The notes under the pieces were generated by a model, which saw only the letters and a program-made list of their open reading frames with translations, made no database searches and was not told the DNA's origin. Position numbers and translations under genes: made by a program. Positions 45,508 to 56,338 of a DNA stretch of 64,000 nucleotides are shown here, piece after piece. The DNA is taken from NCBI RefSeq assembly GCF_041146795.1, contig NC_135184.1, positions 4,721,967 to 4,785,966 of the forward strand, read 5' to 3'. Position 1 is the stretch's first letter; every line of letters starts with the position of its first letter. This DNA is from Maylandia zebra. Taxonomy: Eukaryota > Chordata > Actinopteri > Cichliformes > Cichlidae.

Positions 45508-45984
45508 GTATGTGAATCTGTAATATACAGACTTCATAATACCGAAGTGAATATGACTTATATCAAAAGGCCAGGTGATGACATCACAAAGACACGTGCA
45601 TTACCGCCTGGCATACTACCTTACTGAAGACATGTTTTCTGTTAGCACAGTAAAATAAAAACTGGATTTAAAATCTTCTGTTTGTTTAAAAAAAAACAAC
45701 TAAATTTTCCACAATATAGATTTAAGTCATGTTGGCCCAGAACTGTATGCAGAATGTAGGAAAATGTTAAGACAATGAAAAATGTGCATAACTGGCCACA
45801 TGGACCAAGTTGGAGTAGCGAGCTTTACGCCTCATAAATGATGACTTTCTGCATGTAAACAGAATTCTTTGCTGTTCACCGCATGAGAGATAATATTTAA
45901 AACATTTGTGCACCTTAAATATCGCTCACATATCTGAGAGACCTGCTCACAGTGTAACTTCTTTCTTGTGTTGTGTCCATCAAG

Positions 45985-46170
45985 ACCTCCCACAGCAACA
46001 TGATTGTAAGGAAAATGAGGATCTGGATGACCCACAGGTCTGTAGCCAGGAGAGGAACTCCAGTCTGGACCAGCAGGACACAGATCCTCCACAGACTAAA
46101 GATGAACAAGAGGAAATCTCCACCAATCAGGAAGAAGAGCAGCTTTCACTGAAGCAGGAAACCAATATGA
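45985..46170 (+). pseudogene. Gene A acidic exon 2b
   Basis: A 186-bp phase 1-1 exon: LPQQHDCKENEDLDDPQV, SQERNSSLDQQD, DPPQTKDEQEEIS, EEEQLSLKQE. Acceptor ATCAAG, donor GTAAGT. Open and in phase with the exon at 47807. No counterpart was seen in gene B. Confidence 0.65.
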
Positions 46171-46295
46171 GTAAGTAGCTCACTGTTTACGCTAATATTA
46201 GCAGCTAACTAGCCAATTACCTTACTGAGACGACTGTACCACTTCGTCGTCAGAAGCCGCCACATGCTTCCTTTTCAGATGCTTGTGAATCACTG

Positions 46296-46530
46296 TTATG
46301 GGGCAGGGATAGCTCAGTAGGTAAAGTGGTCGCCCCATGATCGGAAGGTCGGCGGTTCGAATCCACTTAACGGCTACCCTGAGGTACCCCTGAGCAAGGT
46401 ACCGTCCCTACACACTGCTCCCCGGGCGCCTGCTTAGTGGGCTGCCCACTGCTTCACAGAGTGAATGGGTCAAATGCAGAGAAAAACAATTAATTTCCCC
46501 ATGGGGATCAATAAAGTATCCATTATTATT
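46296..46530 (+). mobile_element. tRNA-derived SINE
   Basis: The head has box A (TAGCTCAGTAGGTAAAGTGG) and box B (GGTTCGAATCC) with the 11-nt-type spacing of a tRNA; the body ends 'ttaatttccccatggggatcaataaagtat' and (ATT)n. The head resembles ROn-1-like SINEs described from tilapia, though I cannot verify the family. Confidence 0.75.
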
Positions 46531-46559
46531 ATTACTGCCATCGAAGGGCTGTTCCATTT

Positions 46560-46806
46560 TGGAGATTTTGCATTGGAAATTCTTCTCTTTTATTTTCTCA
46601 GAAGGCTCCCAGACTTAACGACAGCTGGCGTCCTTGTAGATGCATTGCTGCTTTCTTTTGTTTCAGTCCATTATTACACTCTTAAATCCTACTTTTTCCT
46701 GCATCTTTCAGGATCTTACAAAGCTTCAAACGACGCTTTGCTATTAAATTAGTTGTTGACTTTTAAAGTCGACGTAATCGTGACTAGTTGACTAATCGTG
46801 GCAGCC
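46560..46806. mobile_element. Partial hAT element (family of 11182-12033)
   Basis: Right half only: 'gacagctggcgtccttgtag', 'gttgacttttaaagtcgac' and the end 'tcgtggcagccc' match the right half of the 11.2-kb element. The left half is missing next to the SINE. Confidence 0.75.
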
Positions 46807-47165
46807 CCAATAGAGGCACATGAAAAATTTAAAGACCAACTGAAATAAGGAAACTGACTGATTCCAAAAGCCAAAATTTCTAGCTTCCCAGTGGCCCACC
46901 TGGCAAGACTGTCCTATGTTGGTAAGAATTGTTATAAATGAGCCCAACGAATTGCAGTCATCGCTCCTTCGTTTGTGCTGCGCTCCTGCACCTGCAGGCG
47001 CACTTACAGTGAATATCAAATTTAATAACAGGAAGTTAACTAAACATGTAATTCTTTTCCTTCTTGGTTTTGGCCAATTGACAAAAGAACAGGTTATTTG
47101 CATGGCTGTGTTTTGTAAACACAGGGTGTTGTGAGTAGAAGAAACAGTCATGAATTTTGGCAAGT
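46807..47165. other. Intron of gene A, no gene seen
   Basis: Short open frames with no recognisable domain. Confidence 0.4.
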
Positions 47166-47169
47166 CCTA

Positions 47170-47360
47170 AGCCTAATCAGGGTCACCTCATCCAGCCATA
47201 TCTGTATGCTTTATCAAAAAGGAAAGCTTTAAGCCTAATCTTAAAACTAGAGAGGGTTTCTGTCTTCTGAATCCATACTGGCAGCTGTTTCCACAGAAGA
47301 GGGACCTGAAAGGTGAAGGTTCTACCTCCCATTCTCCCAACCAATCAGGCAATGGATAAT
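47170..47360 (+). repeat. Interspersed repeat shared with 59400-59600
   Basis: 'gcctaatcagggtcacctcatccagccat', 'atcaaaaaggaaagc' and 'tttccacagaagagggacctgaaag' recur at 59.4-59.6 kb. These are the left part of the homologous A and B 3' segments. The words also belong to a common fish repeat. Confidence 0.6.
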
Positions 47361-47806
47361 TAATCTAAAAAATACATAAATACTGTAGTGAGTGTCCTGT
47401 AAATTTTAAGTAAAGTGTTAAATGTTTTCTGCACTTTAACTTTTAAATGACAACATTTTGTTGTTTTGTTTGATTGTATATTGTCTGTATTTTCTCACTG
47501 TAGATGGTCTGTAGTTGATATCACATATTTGTGATTCATCACAAGAGTTTAAATCACTTGAGAAATGTACGATTCCAAAGTTAAATCGATCACAGAAGAA
47601 GAGTGTTTTTCATAGAGTTTGTAAATGAGCAGCCAAAATGGTTTTAAATTAGTCAGCAAAACAGCTTCTCCCCACAACATGCCTTTCATTGGTATATCTG
47701 AGCAACATGCTTATCATGTGGAACCTGCTAATGGTTAAGATTACCTTGTAATTTCTGAAACATGTGTTGTTGTTGTCTTTTTTTTTTTTTTAATCTGTCA
47801 CTTCAG

Positions 47807-48021
47807 ATTTTCCACAACAAGACTGTAAGGACAAAAACCCACTTGTACTGAAGCAGAAGACTGAAACTTTTCCTGCTTTTCCTGAAGAAAGTGACCACAG
47901 TGACCCAGAACCAAGCAATGAACAGCTACTTTCTCAAAACTTCATTTTCATAAGGTTTTTGGAAGCTCGGTTTCTGTTTTCACACATGGACAAGACAAAC
48001 AGAGTTTGTCTTGCAGCATAA
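47807..48021 (+). pseudogene. Gene A terminal exon without zinc fingers
   Basis: The exon opens with FPQQDCKDKNPLVLKQK, passes through EESDHSDPEPSNEQLLSQN, and then runs straight into what is 3' untranslated sequence in genes B and C ('aagcttcggtttctgttt'-like, 'gacaagacaaacagag'), ending at a stop at 48021. All fingers and part of the acidic leader are deleted. The frame is open, so a short acidic protein without DNA-binding domain could in principle be made, but exon 1 of the gene is broken. Confidence 0.7.
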
Positions 48022-50040
48022 AATTTGTGCACCTTTATCACCTTTTTCTGACGTTATTGTTTTATAGTTTATGGGCTTTGTCTTGGCTGAAGTTTCTTCA
48101 TTTCTTTCGTCATGGCATTGGCAGTGCTTGAGATATTTTTGGTGTCTTGATGTAAAAAGAACTATTTCTCAAAAACACAATTGGAATTGTCTGTATAAAA
48201 AAAATACATGTGTTCATGAGGTAGCCTTAATTAAAGCCAGTTGTTTATCTGAAGTTCACAGTTTGAAGGTGTTTAAAGCAGCAAACAGTTGCAATCACTT
48301 TTCGCTGACTTGCACACTGCTAGAAGTCCTGTTGTTGTTTTTGTTGTTTGTTTGTTTTTACATTTTCTTTACATTGGCTTGACATATTTGGGAAGTGCTT
48401 TGTATACAGAAAAGGAATATTTTCGGGAATGACAATGTTAAGCAGTTACTCATATTGTTTGTGACCCACATACTTAGGTTGTTTATTCTCTATGTTTATA
48501 TCATAACTTGTACTGCTTTTATGTGGGCACCTGTTGATACCCAGCTGTTGTTTTGAGATATAATAATTTGGATTTTGGATAATTTGGACTAATGTGTAAC
48601 TTTAACAGTGTTCCATTTTGAATGGTTTGTGATATGTTGGTTGGTAGAAACTGAAACTGGATTTGAAGATGCACTTGGTAATTATTTTATATATATGTGA
48701 GTCACTTTGATGGTCCAAACTGTCCAAAGTTGTAGAATAATTTGTGAAATTTATAGCTTACATTTAACTGTGCAAATTGATTTAAAGGCATAAAAATATC
48801 TGTAGTATTAATTGCTTCTTACTATGAGGTTGGCATAACAGTCATTATTCCTGACCCTATGGGCTGACCTTACTATAAAAATGATGGATGAAAAGGTAAT
48901 TGGAAGAAAGTCCAGAAAGTTATGCAAGACAAATGTTGAATATTATAGAGGAATGCAAAGTTGTGTAAATTCATAGACTGGTCAAAGTGACACATTAATG
49001 AACACATTTAACAGATAAATGTTTTTAAGAAAATGATTTTGACAAAATTGGGGAAATCAATCTAGTTTAAGATGGAATTAAATCAGTTTAAAGATAAAAT
49101 ATGGATAATTATATAATAAAGGAGGAGGAGCTCCTCTCCAATAAAGGAGCTCAGAAGTGCCTCGGGAGTCTTCATCTTTATTCATTTTTGTTGGCTTTTG
49201 GCCTGCATGTGCTTAAGGCGAACAGGCTAGAGGTCTTTCCTTTCTTTTAAGTTTCTGATTAAGTTGTATGTTCAATAAAACTGTTGGCATCTCCTGTAAA
49301 TTTTGTGTTTTTGTTTAAATTGTGTTCCAAAAGCCTGAACCAACATCTTTCCGGCCTGAAGAAATTCTGCAAAGCCTTTAAAATTTGCAACCCCACAATC
49401 CTGCTGCTCTTTGAAAAACTAACAGTACTTCTAAACGAGATGTTAAACAGGGCTTCGTGTGATCTGCCTTTTGGTGAAGCAACTGGCCAGAAAGATTCAA
49501 CACATTCAAGGGGCTTCATCATACTGACTTCCTTCTCTTCCTTCTCGGACTTTCCAGGTCCTCAACCGTACTCCATCAGAGGCTTCTGAAGTTGTTTTTC
49601 AGAACAAAAGTGGAGCACATAATAGCAAACACTGAACACACAACTCCCCTGTCTGCCAAGAGCATGTCTGAGAACTTCCCTTTATAGCACAATCAGTGAC
49701 GTGAAGACACATTGTTCAAACAAATCTGCGATGGTATTTTCAGATTAAGTTAGCCAATTAGACATTACAGTGGACTTAATGCAGTCCACAATTCCTTAGG
49801 AGGTACTCAACATGAATTTAAACCAGCCTGAATTTAATTAAATAACACACCCCTCCCTCTCTGAGCTTCAGTAACACCAATTTGCATCAAAATCTTGATT
49901 AAATCAAAATTCAAGAATCGTTTTAACTGTCTGAGTTAGGTTCAGTCTTCACAGTCACTGGAAGCTCTAATCTTACCGACGTACAGGTTCCAGACCACAA
50001 CTGAGGCAGCAAATCCAAAAGTGCTTTTCTCCACAGAACC
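48022..50040. repeat. 3' flank of gene A, segment duplicated at 60.7-63.9 kb
   Basis: The sequence parallels 60780-61693 plus 63471-63920: 'aaaggaggaggagct', 'cgggagtcttcatctttat', 'tccaggtcctcaaccgtactccatca' and 'ccagaccacaactgaggcagcaaa' occur in both in the same order. It keeps the empty sites of the Harbinger (49555-49557) and hAT (50006-50013) insertions. No gene seen. Confidence 0.8.
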
Positions 50041-50440
50041 AAACTAGGTCGGTCCTGAAAAGAAGTAACTAACAGGTGTTATACTAATTCATAATGTTTA
50101 TCATTTTATTACACCATGCAGGCTGCACTTCATTTACCTCAGTGGCAATATAGTGAATTATACATGTGTAATTAATCTCGTTTGACGTATAGATAGGTGG
50201 TCTTGTTATGTATTTAACCCATGTAGAAATTCTCTGCCCACTCACAATTTGAAAATTGTGAAAATTTGTTTATGCTTTATTTTTGTTTATTCCTTCTATT
50301 GTCTAATATAACTTTGACCCGTGTCCACCAGGGGTGGTGAGTGACCTGGATGGACCCAGATAGCACTTTAGCTCAGTCCTACCACTAGTTGATACTAACT
50401 TACTTATATTTTTTCTCAAGTGAATTTAGTAATTCACCTA
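50041..50440. other. Between genes A and B, no gene seen
   Basis: No feature recognised. Confidence 0.4.
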
Positions 50441-51080
50441 GCAAAAGTCCCTGTCCTTGAGATCGTCACTGTCTCCTCTGGCAGAGCTTCGACACCATTC
50501 AGAGGGAGACTGGGAACATTGAGTCTAAATGGACCATGTTCAGCACCTTCATTACTGAGGCTGCACCACTGAGCTGGGGTCCGTGTCGTGGTGGTAAACC
50601 CCTGTTGTGACTGTGGTTTTACATCTCCTATAAATACTACAAGATTTTTATTCTATTGTATATAGTATTTTATTTTATTCTAGTCTATTGTGTACAGTAC
50701 CTTATTCTTATTCTTATTCTTAACATCTTATCCTATTCCAGTGTTTTCTAATTTTTGCTGTGTAACTTTCTGCTGTAACAAAAGAAATTTCCCACATGTG
50801 GGACTCGTAAAGGTTATCTTATCTGATGTTATCTCTTATCTTATCACCCAGGACTGACCTGATGTATTAAATGCACTGAAAAAGTAAAAAAAAAAAAAAA
50901 CAAAAAAACATGACCCTCACAGTGCTCACCAGCTGGCCCAGATGGGCGTAGGCACGATTGAGCAGTTATATCATGGCATCCTCAGCCTCGAGGTGGGGCT
51001 GGTAACAAACTGAAGGAGATCCTGATGTGGCCTAACTATAGGGCGGAGCTGGTTGAGGATGAGTCTTTCCAGGCTCTAAA
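50440..51080 (+). mobile_element. LINE fragment (15.3-kb family)
   Basis: 'gggaacattgagtctaaatggaccatgttcagcacc' and 'gaggctgcaccactgagctgggg' match the linker region at 16.3-16.4 kb. Later words at 50.92-51.08 kb may be another fragment. An A-rich run is at 50887-50900. Confidence 0.55.
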
Positions 51081-51533
51081 TGTATGTAGTTTATTTATAT
51101 TAATGTATTTGTATATTGTTATTTCACTTCCACTTCATGGACCGTACCAGAGAAATCAGGAGACCCTCGTTTATTAAAAAGATTTTATATAATTATTTTT
51201 AGAGTGACTATAATCAATGAAGGGATTATTCTTTGTTCTGTAAAATGATTAATGCTGGATCAAACTAAAGGGTTTTACAATAAATCAAACTTAAATCAAA
51301 GTATTTTCTTCTTTCTTTATTCCAGGATATCACTAATAATCTCATGGCAAAATTGCAGTTTTCTGCAAAGTACCAGACTTTATGTTGGACTGGACTGACC
51401 TGATGAGGGCAGTATTACGCCCTTGATACCTATAAAAGAGCAATAAAAGAAGAATAGCGGCAATGGTGCCATTGAGAGATCCCGAGTTAAGTTTGAAGAC
51501 GTTGGTTTGGCGGTATCGGTTGTTGTTGCAATA

Positions 51534-51696
51534 ATGTCTTCAGTTCAGCATCTGAGAGAGTTTATCAAGGAGAGATTAAATGCTGCTACAGAAGAAATCT
51601 TCTCAGAGTTTGAAAAAACGATCGTCCGGTATGAGGAGGAGATCCGTCAGCTAATACCGCTGGATATCAGACCCGGGATAAAGTCACACAATACAG
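51534..51696 (+). CDS. Gene B first exon
   Basis: ATG at 51534 opens the standard fish ZNF first exon: SSVQHLREFIKERLNAATEE, a coiled-coil-like FSEFEKTIVRYEEEIRQL, then LDIRPGIKSHNTG at a GTGTGT donor (phase 1). No stop. The phase fits the exon at 54888. This is the only first exon in the window with intact start, frame and donor. An upstream TTG extension is not needed. Confidence 0.75.
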
Positions 51697-51830
51697 GTGT
51701 GTAAATTTGTGGAGGCGTGGGGGGTTGCGGGATTGTGTGATTTACTTGGGCATGATCTAAATGCTTTGCATAAATGCATTGATCTAAACTAGTAATACAC
51801 CCCAGTAAAGTGTATGCAGCTATATCTGTG

Positions 51831-52020
51831 CAGTGTTGAGAAGGTTACTCTTAAAATGTTTTTTACTACAGATTACAAATAAATGGCCCAAATGTAGTTT
51901 GAGTAACTTAAAATACATTTCAATGTGAATAATGTATTCTGAATACTTTGGTTTGGATTACTTGATATATTTTCCATTCCTTTTACAACTACATGAATGC
52001 ACTATTGTCATGTGAATTAT
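51831..52020. mobile_element. hAT element, left end only
   Basis: CAGTGTTGAGAAGGTTACTC and the following 'gattacaaataaatggccc' match the left part of 39899-40876. The right end is absent. Confidence 0.6.
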
Positions 52021-52344
52021 TGCTATTACTGAAGGCTACTAGCCACCTGTTACGCTCCTGTTTAGCCCCTAATCTCCTGAGTATGTTCAGCTGGTGCTAA
52101 TTGGCCCCACCTAGTCTGGTGTTGATAAAAGCATACCTGAGGCAGGCTTTCAGGAAGCTCACTAGTCTTTGCCTTGGTAGCCATTTTAGCCAACCTGCTA
52201 TGCCAATTTGAGATAAAACCTCTATCTCACTAACACTCTGGTATTCATCTCCTTTTTACTGTTGCGGCTCTTGAGCCGGTTTTCTGAGAGTCCATCCTAC
52301 CTGACGAATCATCGTACCCATTGTTTCTGCGCATGCGCACAATA

Positions 52345-52680
52345 CGAAATAAAGTTGCGAGCCGTCTTACCTTTGTGAAAATCAGCTAGAAAAATACTCT
52401 GACTGATAAAATTCAGTGCCAAACCATCCTGTCTTTGTGAATGTGACCTACTAGCATACTTTAACAGCTAAATTAAGTGGCAAATCGTCTTACCTTTGTT
52501 AATCTGAGCTAGAAACATACTCTGACTGGTAAAATCAAGTGCCACACCATGATACCTTTGTGACTGTGACCTACAACCATACTTTAATGTGTAAAATGTA
52601 GTGGCAAACCATCCTGGGCTTATGAATATGAGCTACAAGTATACTCTGATGGGCAAAGTTAAGTGGCAAACCGTCATACC
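52345..52680. repeat. Tandem repeat, about 62-bp unit, five copies
   Basis: Successive units begin at about 52371, 52433, 52494, 52556 and 52618, each with CTTTGTGAA/..., a 'ctgtgacctac'- or 'gagctagaa'-type middle and an end AGTGGCAAACCATC.T. Odd units share 'atactctgactg' and even units share 'catactttaa', so the real period may be a 123-bp pair. A partial unit precedes, and an inverted echo ('aggatggtttgtc') follows at 52760. Confidence 0.8.
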
Positions 52681-53415
52681 TACTTAAATTTGTGGTGAAA
52701 TTACTCTGTGAAAGCAGAAATGTGCACAAACTACTTACAGTAGGACGTTTTGCCAAAGTAGGATGGTTTGTCAGAACACCGTAATGTCGTATAGAAAAAA
52801 TATTCCCACCAAGCACACTCACCAATATTTTGTTTTTGAACTCCATTGCAGTTATTTCACACATTAAACCTTTGATAGAAAATAATAAATCAAAAGTAAA
52901 CTGCAATAAATTACAGGTAGCAGTAAAACTAATAACTCTTTTATGCTATGTCCACACCAACATGGGTATTTTTCTATGCATTTGGTCCTTTCGTCCGCAC
53001 GTAAACAGCGTTTCGAATCACCAAAAAGGTTGGAGAAAACTCAGTTTTTGCATTTACCTGTGGTCGACGAATACGGAGTTCATCGCACAATGTCAGAGAT
53101 GTGTGCCTTTCACATCACGCTGTGCGCCATGTTATTGTTTACATGAGATTAATTTCTGCAGATTAATTTCTACTATCTGCAGTTTTTACACACTTGCATA
53201 TACACAAGCAGCTATTGTCCCTCCATTTAGAAAGGTGGAGGTGTCATGGTGTAATTATTTTACGTGTAGTTTTTCTTTTCCCCTGTGTAATAATAGTCAA
53301 CATTGCTATCAAAAAGTGGGTTCAAAAACATAAACAACTGTGGGATACTGTTTGTGCATGATTTGGACAGCCTAGCGCATCCTCCCGATGCAGGGGAAAC
53401 AAATTCTGTTGGGGG
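52681..53415. other. Intron of gene B, no gene seen
   Basis: A 167-codon plus-strand frame (52830-53333) has no recognisable domain and its composition is like the non-coding surroundings. Confidence 0.4.
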
Positions 53416-53422
53416 TACCTAC

Positions 53423-53932
53423 TGTAGGAGCCATATGAGTTGTTCCTTTTTTGACTAAGTGGGTTGGTTTAAATGGACTCACTGTATTGGTGCACGGGTG
53501 TGGGGCGTGTCTCATGGGTGTGGTAGATGATAAATGTGGTTGCACTCACCTGTTCACAGCACCTGATGTTGATGAGCAGAAAGGTAGGGTGAGCATGAGG
53601 CAAAACTTTCTGTTGATCGCAGCTTGAATGATTTTGATGTATTTTAACTGGAACTTAATGGTTTTTGTATATTTGTGCACTAATTGATGCCATGAACCAG
53701 GTTGTAATTTGACATAGTAGTTAGTGCAGTTATTGGAGAGTTGCAGTTATTTGTTTGTGCAGTCTGTGCATTTGTTTAATAGTTAATCCCATGTGCTGAT
53801 TTATATATTGGACAGTTGCATGTGGAATAAAAGGAGCAAATGGTACAGAAGTGTATTTTATGCGTTTATTGTTGCGCGTCATCTGTGTCCTCATGTTTAG
53901 CCTGCCGCGGCCATAGGTTGGAGGAGCCGCAA
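53423..53932 (+). mobile_element. Possible solo LTR, 510 bp
   Basis: The block starts TGTAGGAGCC and is flanked by TACCTAC on both sides (53416-53422, 53933-53939). AATAAA at about 53827 followed by a GT-rich stretch could be an LTR polyadenylation signal. The right end is not a clean CA, and no internal retrovirus-like coding sequence is present. Confidence 0.35.
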
Positions 53933-54183
53933 TACCTACCTTGGCACATGTGCAGGTGAAGCCAAAGGCAAGCTATGCTTCATCATATTTTCTAGTCTTT
54001 GGCTTTGAAGGAAGTTGGTTTGGAAACATATTCGGCGATGCTTCAACCTCTGCTTTGTGTTTGTGTGGGAGCCCAGTCAAAAAAACCTGTCCGTTATTCT
54101 AGCAGTGTCCAAGCATTCTTCTTCGTTTGTTTTGTGGTGTCGCAAAATTTATTTATTTATTTATTTTTTTTCATTGGTTTCAT

Positions 54184-54478
54184 CTTCACTGGCTATCAAT
54201 CAAGATGAGGCAGAACCTGGTAGCTCCAAACAGAAGGACCAGCCAAAACAAATTGAGGATGTTATTCCTAAACCAGGGGCTCCCCCTGTAGGATGGACAT
54301 TGTTTGGTTATGATAAATCTTACACAGATCAGAAAACTCTGCTATCCAAATTATGCCGCAAAGCGGTCTCCACCACCGACTCAAACACGACATTTCTGTT
54401 CGACCACCAATCATTTGAAAGGTTGTGGAGAGAGTTTATAGATGAGAAGCAAAAAAGAGCTGTCAGGTGCTCAAAATA
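54184..54478 (+). pseudogene. hAT transposase BED-finger fragment, copy 1
   Basis: The frame gives INQDEAEPGSSKQKDQPKQI, GWTLFGYDKSYTDQKTLLSKLCRK, then SNTTFLFDHQSFERLW. A Trp/aromatic start, 'LC..C-like' pair and SNTT..L..H are the BED-finger layout of hAT transposases, here with the first Cys position uncertain and a frame end soon after. No catalytic domain. Confidence 0.65.
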
Positions 54479-54887
54479 AACCTTAGACTCAAGTGTAAGA
54501 ACAGGCGGCCGTTACAACTTATATCTAAAAATATATGGTTTAATGCGTTGGTCAAAACACAAAGACTTCCAGTCTGCTGTCTTAAAGTACTTTAAGCTTT
54601 CATGATCATATTCAGATCATGCTACTGTTCGTTCGTTTGCTTGTTTATTCACATTGTGTGATGATCACTGGCACTCGCATCTAAAAATTAGACTCTGTAC
54701 GGTTATCAACATCACCCAATGAACACATGACTATGAGTGAATGTTTCTGTGGCAGCATCTGCAAGAATGCAAGAGCCCTTGAAACCATAAGCTAAATTCT
54801 CAATAGGTGACCCCTTTTAATCCTTCTTGATCTATATTATCATCACATTCATCACTATTTTCTTGTGTCCCTTTGTTGAACACGAAG

Positions 54888-55103
54888 GTCTGGATGATCA
54901 GCAGGTCAGTGACCAGGAAAGGAGCTCCAGTCTGGACCAGCAGAACACAGAGCCTTCAAAGATTAAAGAGGTACAGGAGGAAATCTCCATCATTGGGGAA
55001 GGAGAGCAGCTTGAACTGAAGCAGGAAGCTGAAAACATTTATGTCTGGACCGGAGAACAGCTGGTTTTGTTGTTGAATCCTGGAGTAAAGCTGACCATAA
55101 TAG
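54888..55103 (+). CDS. Gene B acidic exon 2
   Basis: A 216-bp symmetric phase 1-1 exon: LDDQQVSDQERSSSLDQQN, EPSKIKEVQEEIS, EGEQLELKQEAE, VWTGEQLVLLLNPG. Acceptor ...CGAAG, donor GTATGTG. In frame with exon 1 (51534). Intact. Confidence 0.65.
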
Positions 55104-55381
55104 GTATGTGTTTGTGTGGGAGCCCCGTCAAAAAAACCTGTCCGTTATTCTAGCAGTGTCCAAGCATTCTTTTTTTTTTTCTTTTTTCTTTTCTTTTAAC
55201 ATTCCCCCTGCAATGGCTCTGCACCCCCCACTTTGGGAACCCCTGTAGTAGGCTAACGTTGTGCAATGTGACGAAATATATCTGATGATGAAATTAAAAC
55301 CTCTATCGTTTTGAATGACACACTATTGTCTGTTTTGTGGTGTCGCAAGACACATTTACAGCAATATTTTTTCATTGGTTT

Positions 55382-55670
55382 CTTCACTGGCTATCAATCA
55401 AGATGAGGCAGAACCTGGTAGCTCCAAACAGAAGGACCAGCCAAAACAAATTGAGGATGTTATTCCTAAACCAGGGGCTCCCCCTGTAGGATGGACATTG
55501 TTTGGTTATGATAAATCTTACACGGATTAGAAAACTCAAACGCAAATTATGCCGCAAAGCGGTCTCCACCACAGACTCGAACACGACATTTCTGTTTGAC
55601 CACCAATCATTTGAAAGGTTGTGGAGAGAGTTTATAGATGAGAAGCAAAAAAAGAGCTGTCAGGTGCTCA
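55382..55670 (+). pseudogene. hAT BED-finger fragment, copy 2
   Basis: Almost identical to copy 1 but with TAG in place of the CAG after 'KSYTD' (near 55528) and small indels that change the frame before 'SNTTFLFDHQSFERLW'. Confidence 0.65.
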
Positions 55671-56128
55671 AAATAAACCTTAGACTCAAGTGTAAGAACA
55701 GGCTTTTCCCCAAAACACGCCATATAATAAATACTCAGAACGAAAATGGCGGCCGTTACAACTTGTATCTAAAAATATATGGTTTAATGTGTTGGTCAAA
55801 ACACAAAGACTTCCAGTCTGCCGTCTTAAAGTACTTTAAGCTTTCATGATCATATTCAGATCATGCTACTGTTCGTTCGTTTGCTTGTTTATTCACATTG
55901 TGTGATGATCACTGGCACTCGCATCTAAAAATTACTCTGTACAGTTATCAACATCACCCAATGAACACATGACTATGAGTGAATGTTTCTGTGGCAGCAT
56001 CTGCAAGAATGCAAGAGCCCTTGAAACCATAAGCTAAATTCTCAATAGGTGACCCCTTTAATCCTTCTTGATCTTTATTATTATCACATTCGTCACTATT
56101 TTCTTGTGTCCCTTTGTTGAACACAAAG

Positions 56129-56338
56129 GTCTGGATGATCAGCAGGTCAGTGACCAGGAAAGGAGCTCCAGTCTGGACCAGCAGAACACAGAGCCTTCAA
56201 AGATTAAAGAGGTACAGGAGGAAATCATCATTGGGGAAGGAGAGCAGCTTGAACTGAAGCAGAAAGCTGAAAGCATTTATGTCTGGACCGGAGAACGGCT
56301 GGATTTGTGCAATCCTGGAGTAAAGCGGACCAGAATAG
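56129..56338 (+). CDS. Gene B acidic exon 2, duplicate
   Basis: A 210-bp phase 1-1 copy of 54888-55103: one codon shorter at 'EEI.IGEGEQ', and 'LDLCNPGVKRTRIG' at the end. Acceptor and donor look intact. Because the phase is symmetric, both duplicates could be included without changing the frame. Confidence 0.6.

Larger units (their letters stand above)
54060..56338 (+). repeat. Tandem duplication: hAT fragment plus ZNF exon, two units
   Basis: Unit 1 (about 54060-55103) and unit 2 (about 55104-56338) each hold a BED-type hAT fragment followed by a gene B acidic exon. The junction falls at the splice donor of the first exon: GTATG there runs directly into 'tttgtgtgggagcc', which also begins unit 1 at 54060. 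Unit 1 lacks about 42 bp present in unit 2 near 55690-55745; unit 2 has a T-rich insert near 55170. Confidence 0.8.

Noticed and set aside
46296-46380. tRNA gene-like sequence
   Set aside because: Box A and B are present, but the sequence continues into a SINE body and tail; no proper acceptor-stem pairing could be made.
52345-52680. CRISPR-like array
   Set aside because: Units are contiguous and diverged, with no spacers, and the genome is eukaryotic.
52830-53333. 167-codon open frame
   Set aside because: No domain, low-complexity-like composition, and it overlaps sequence that looks repeat-derived.
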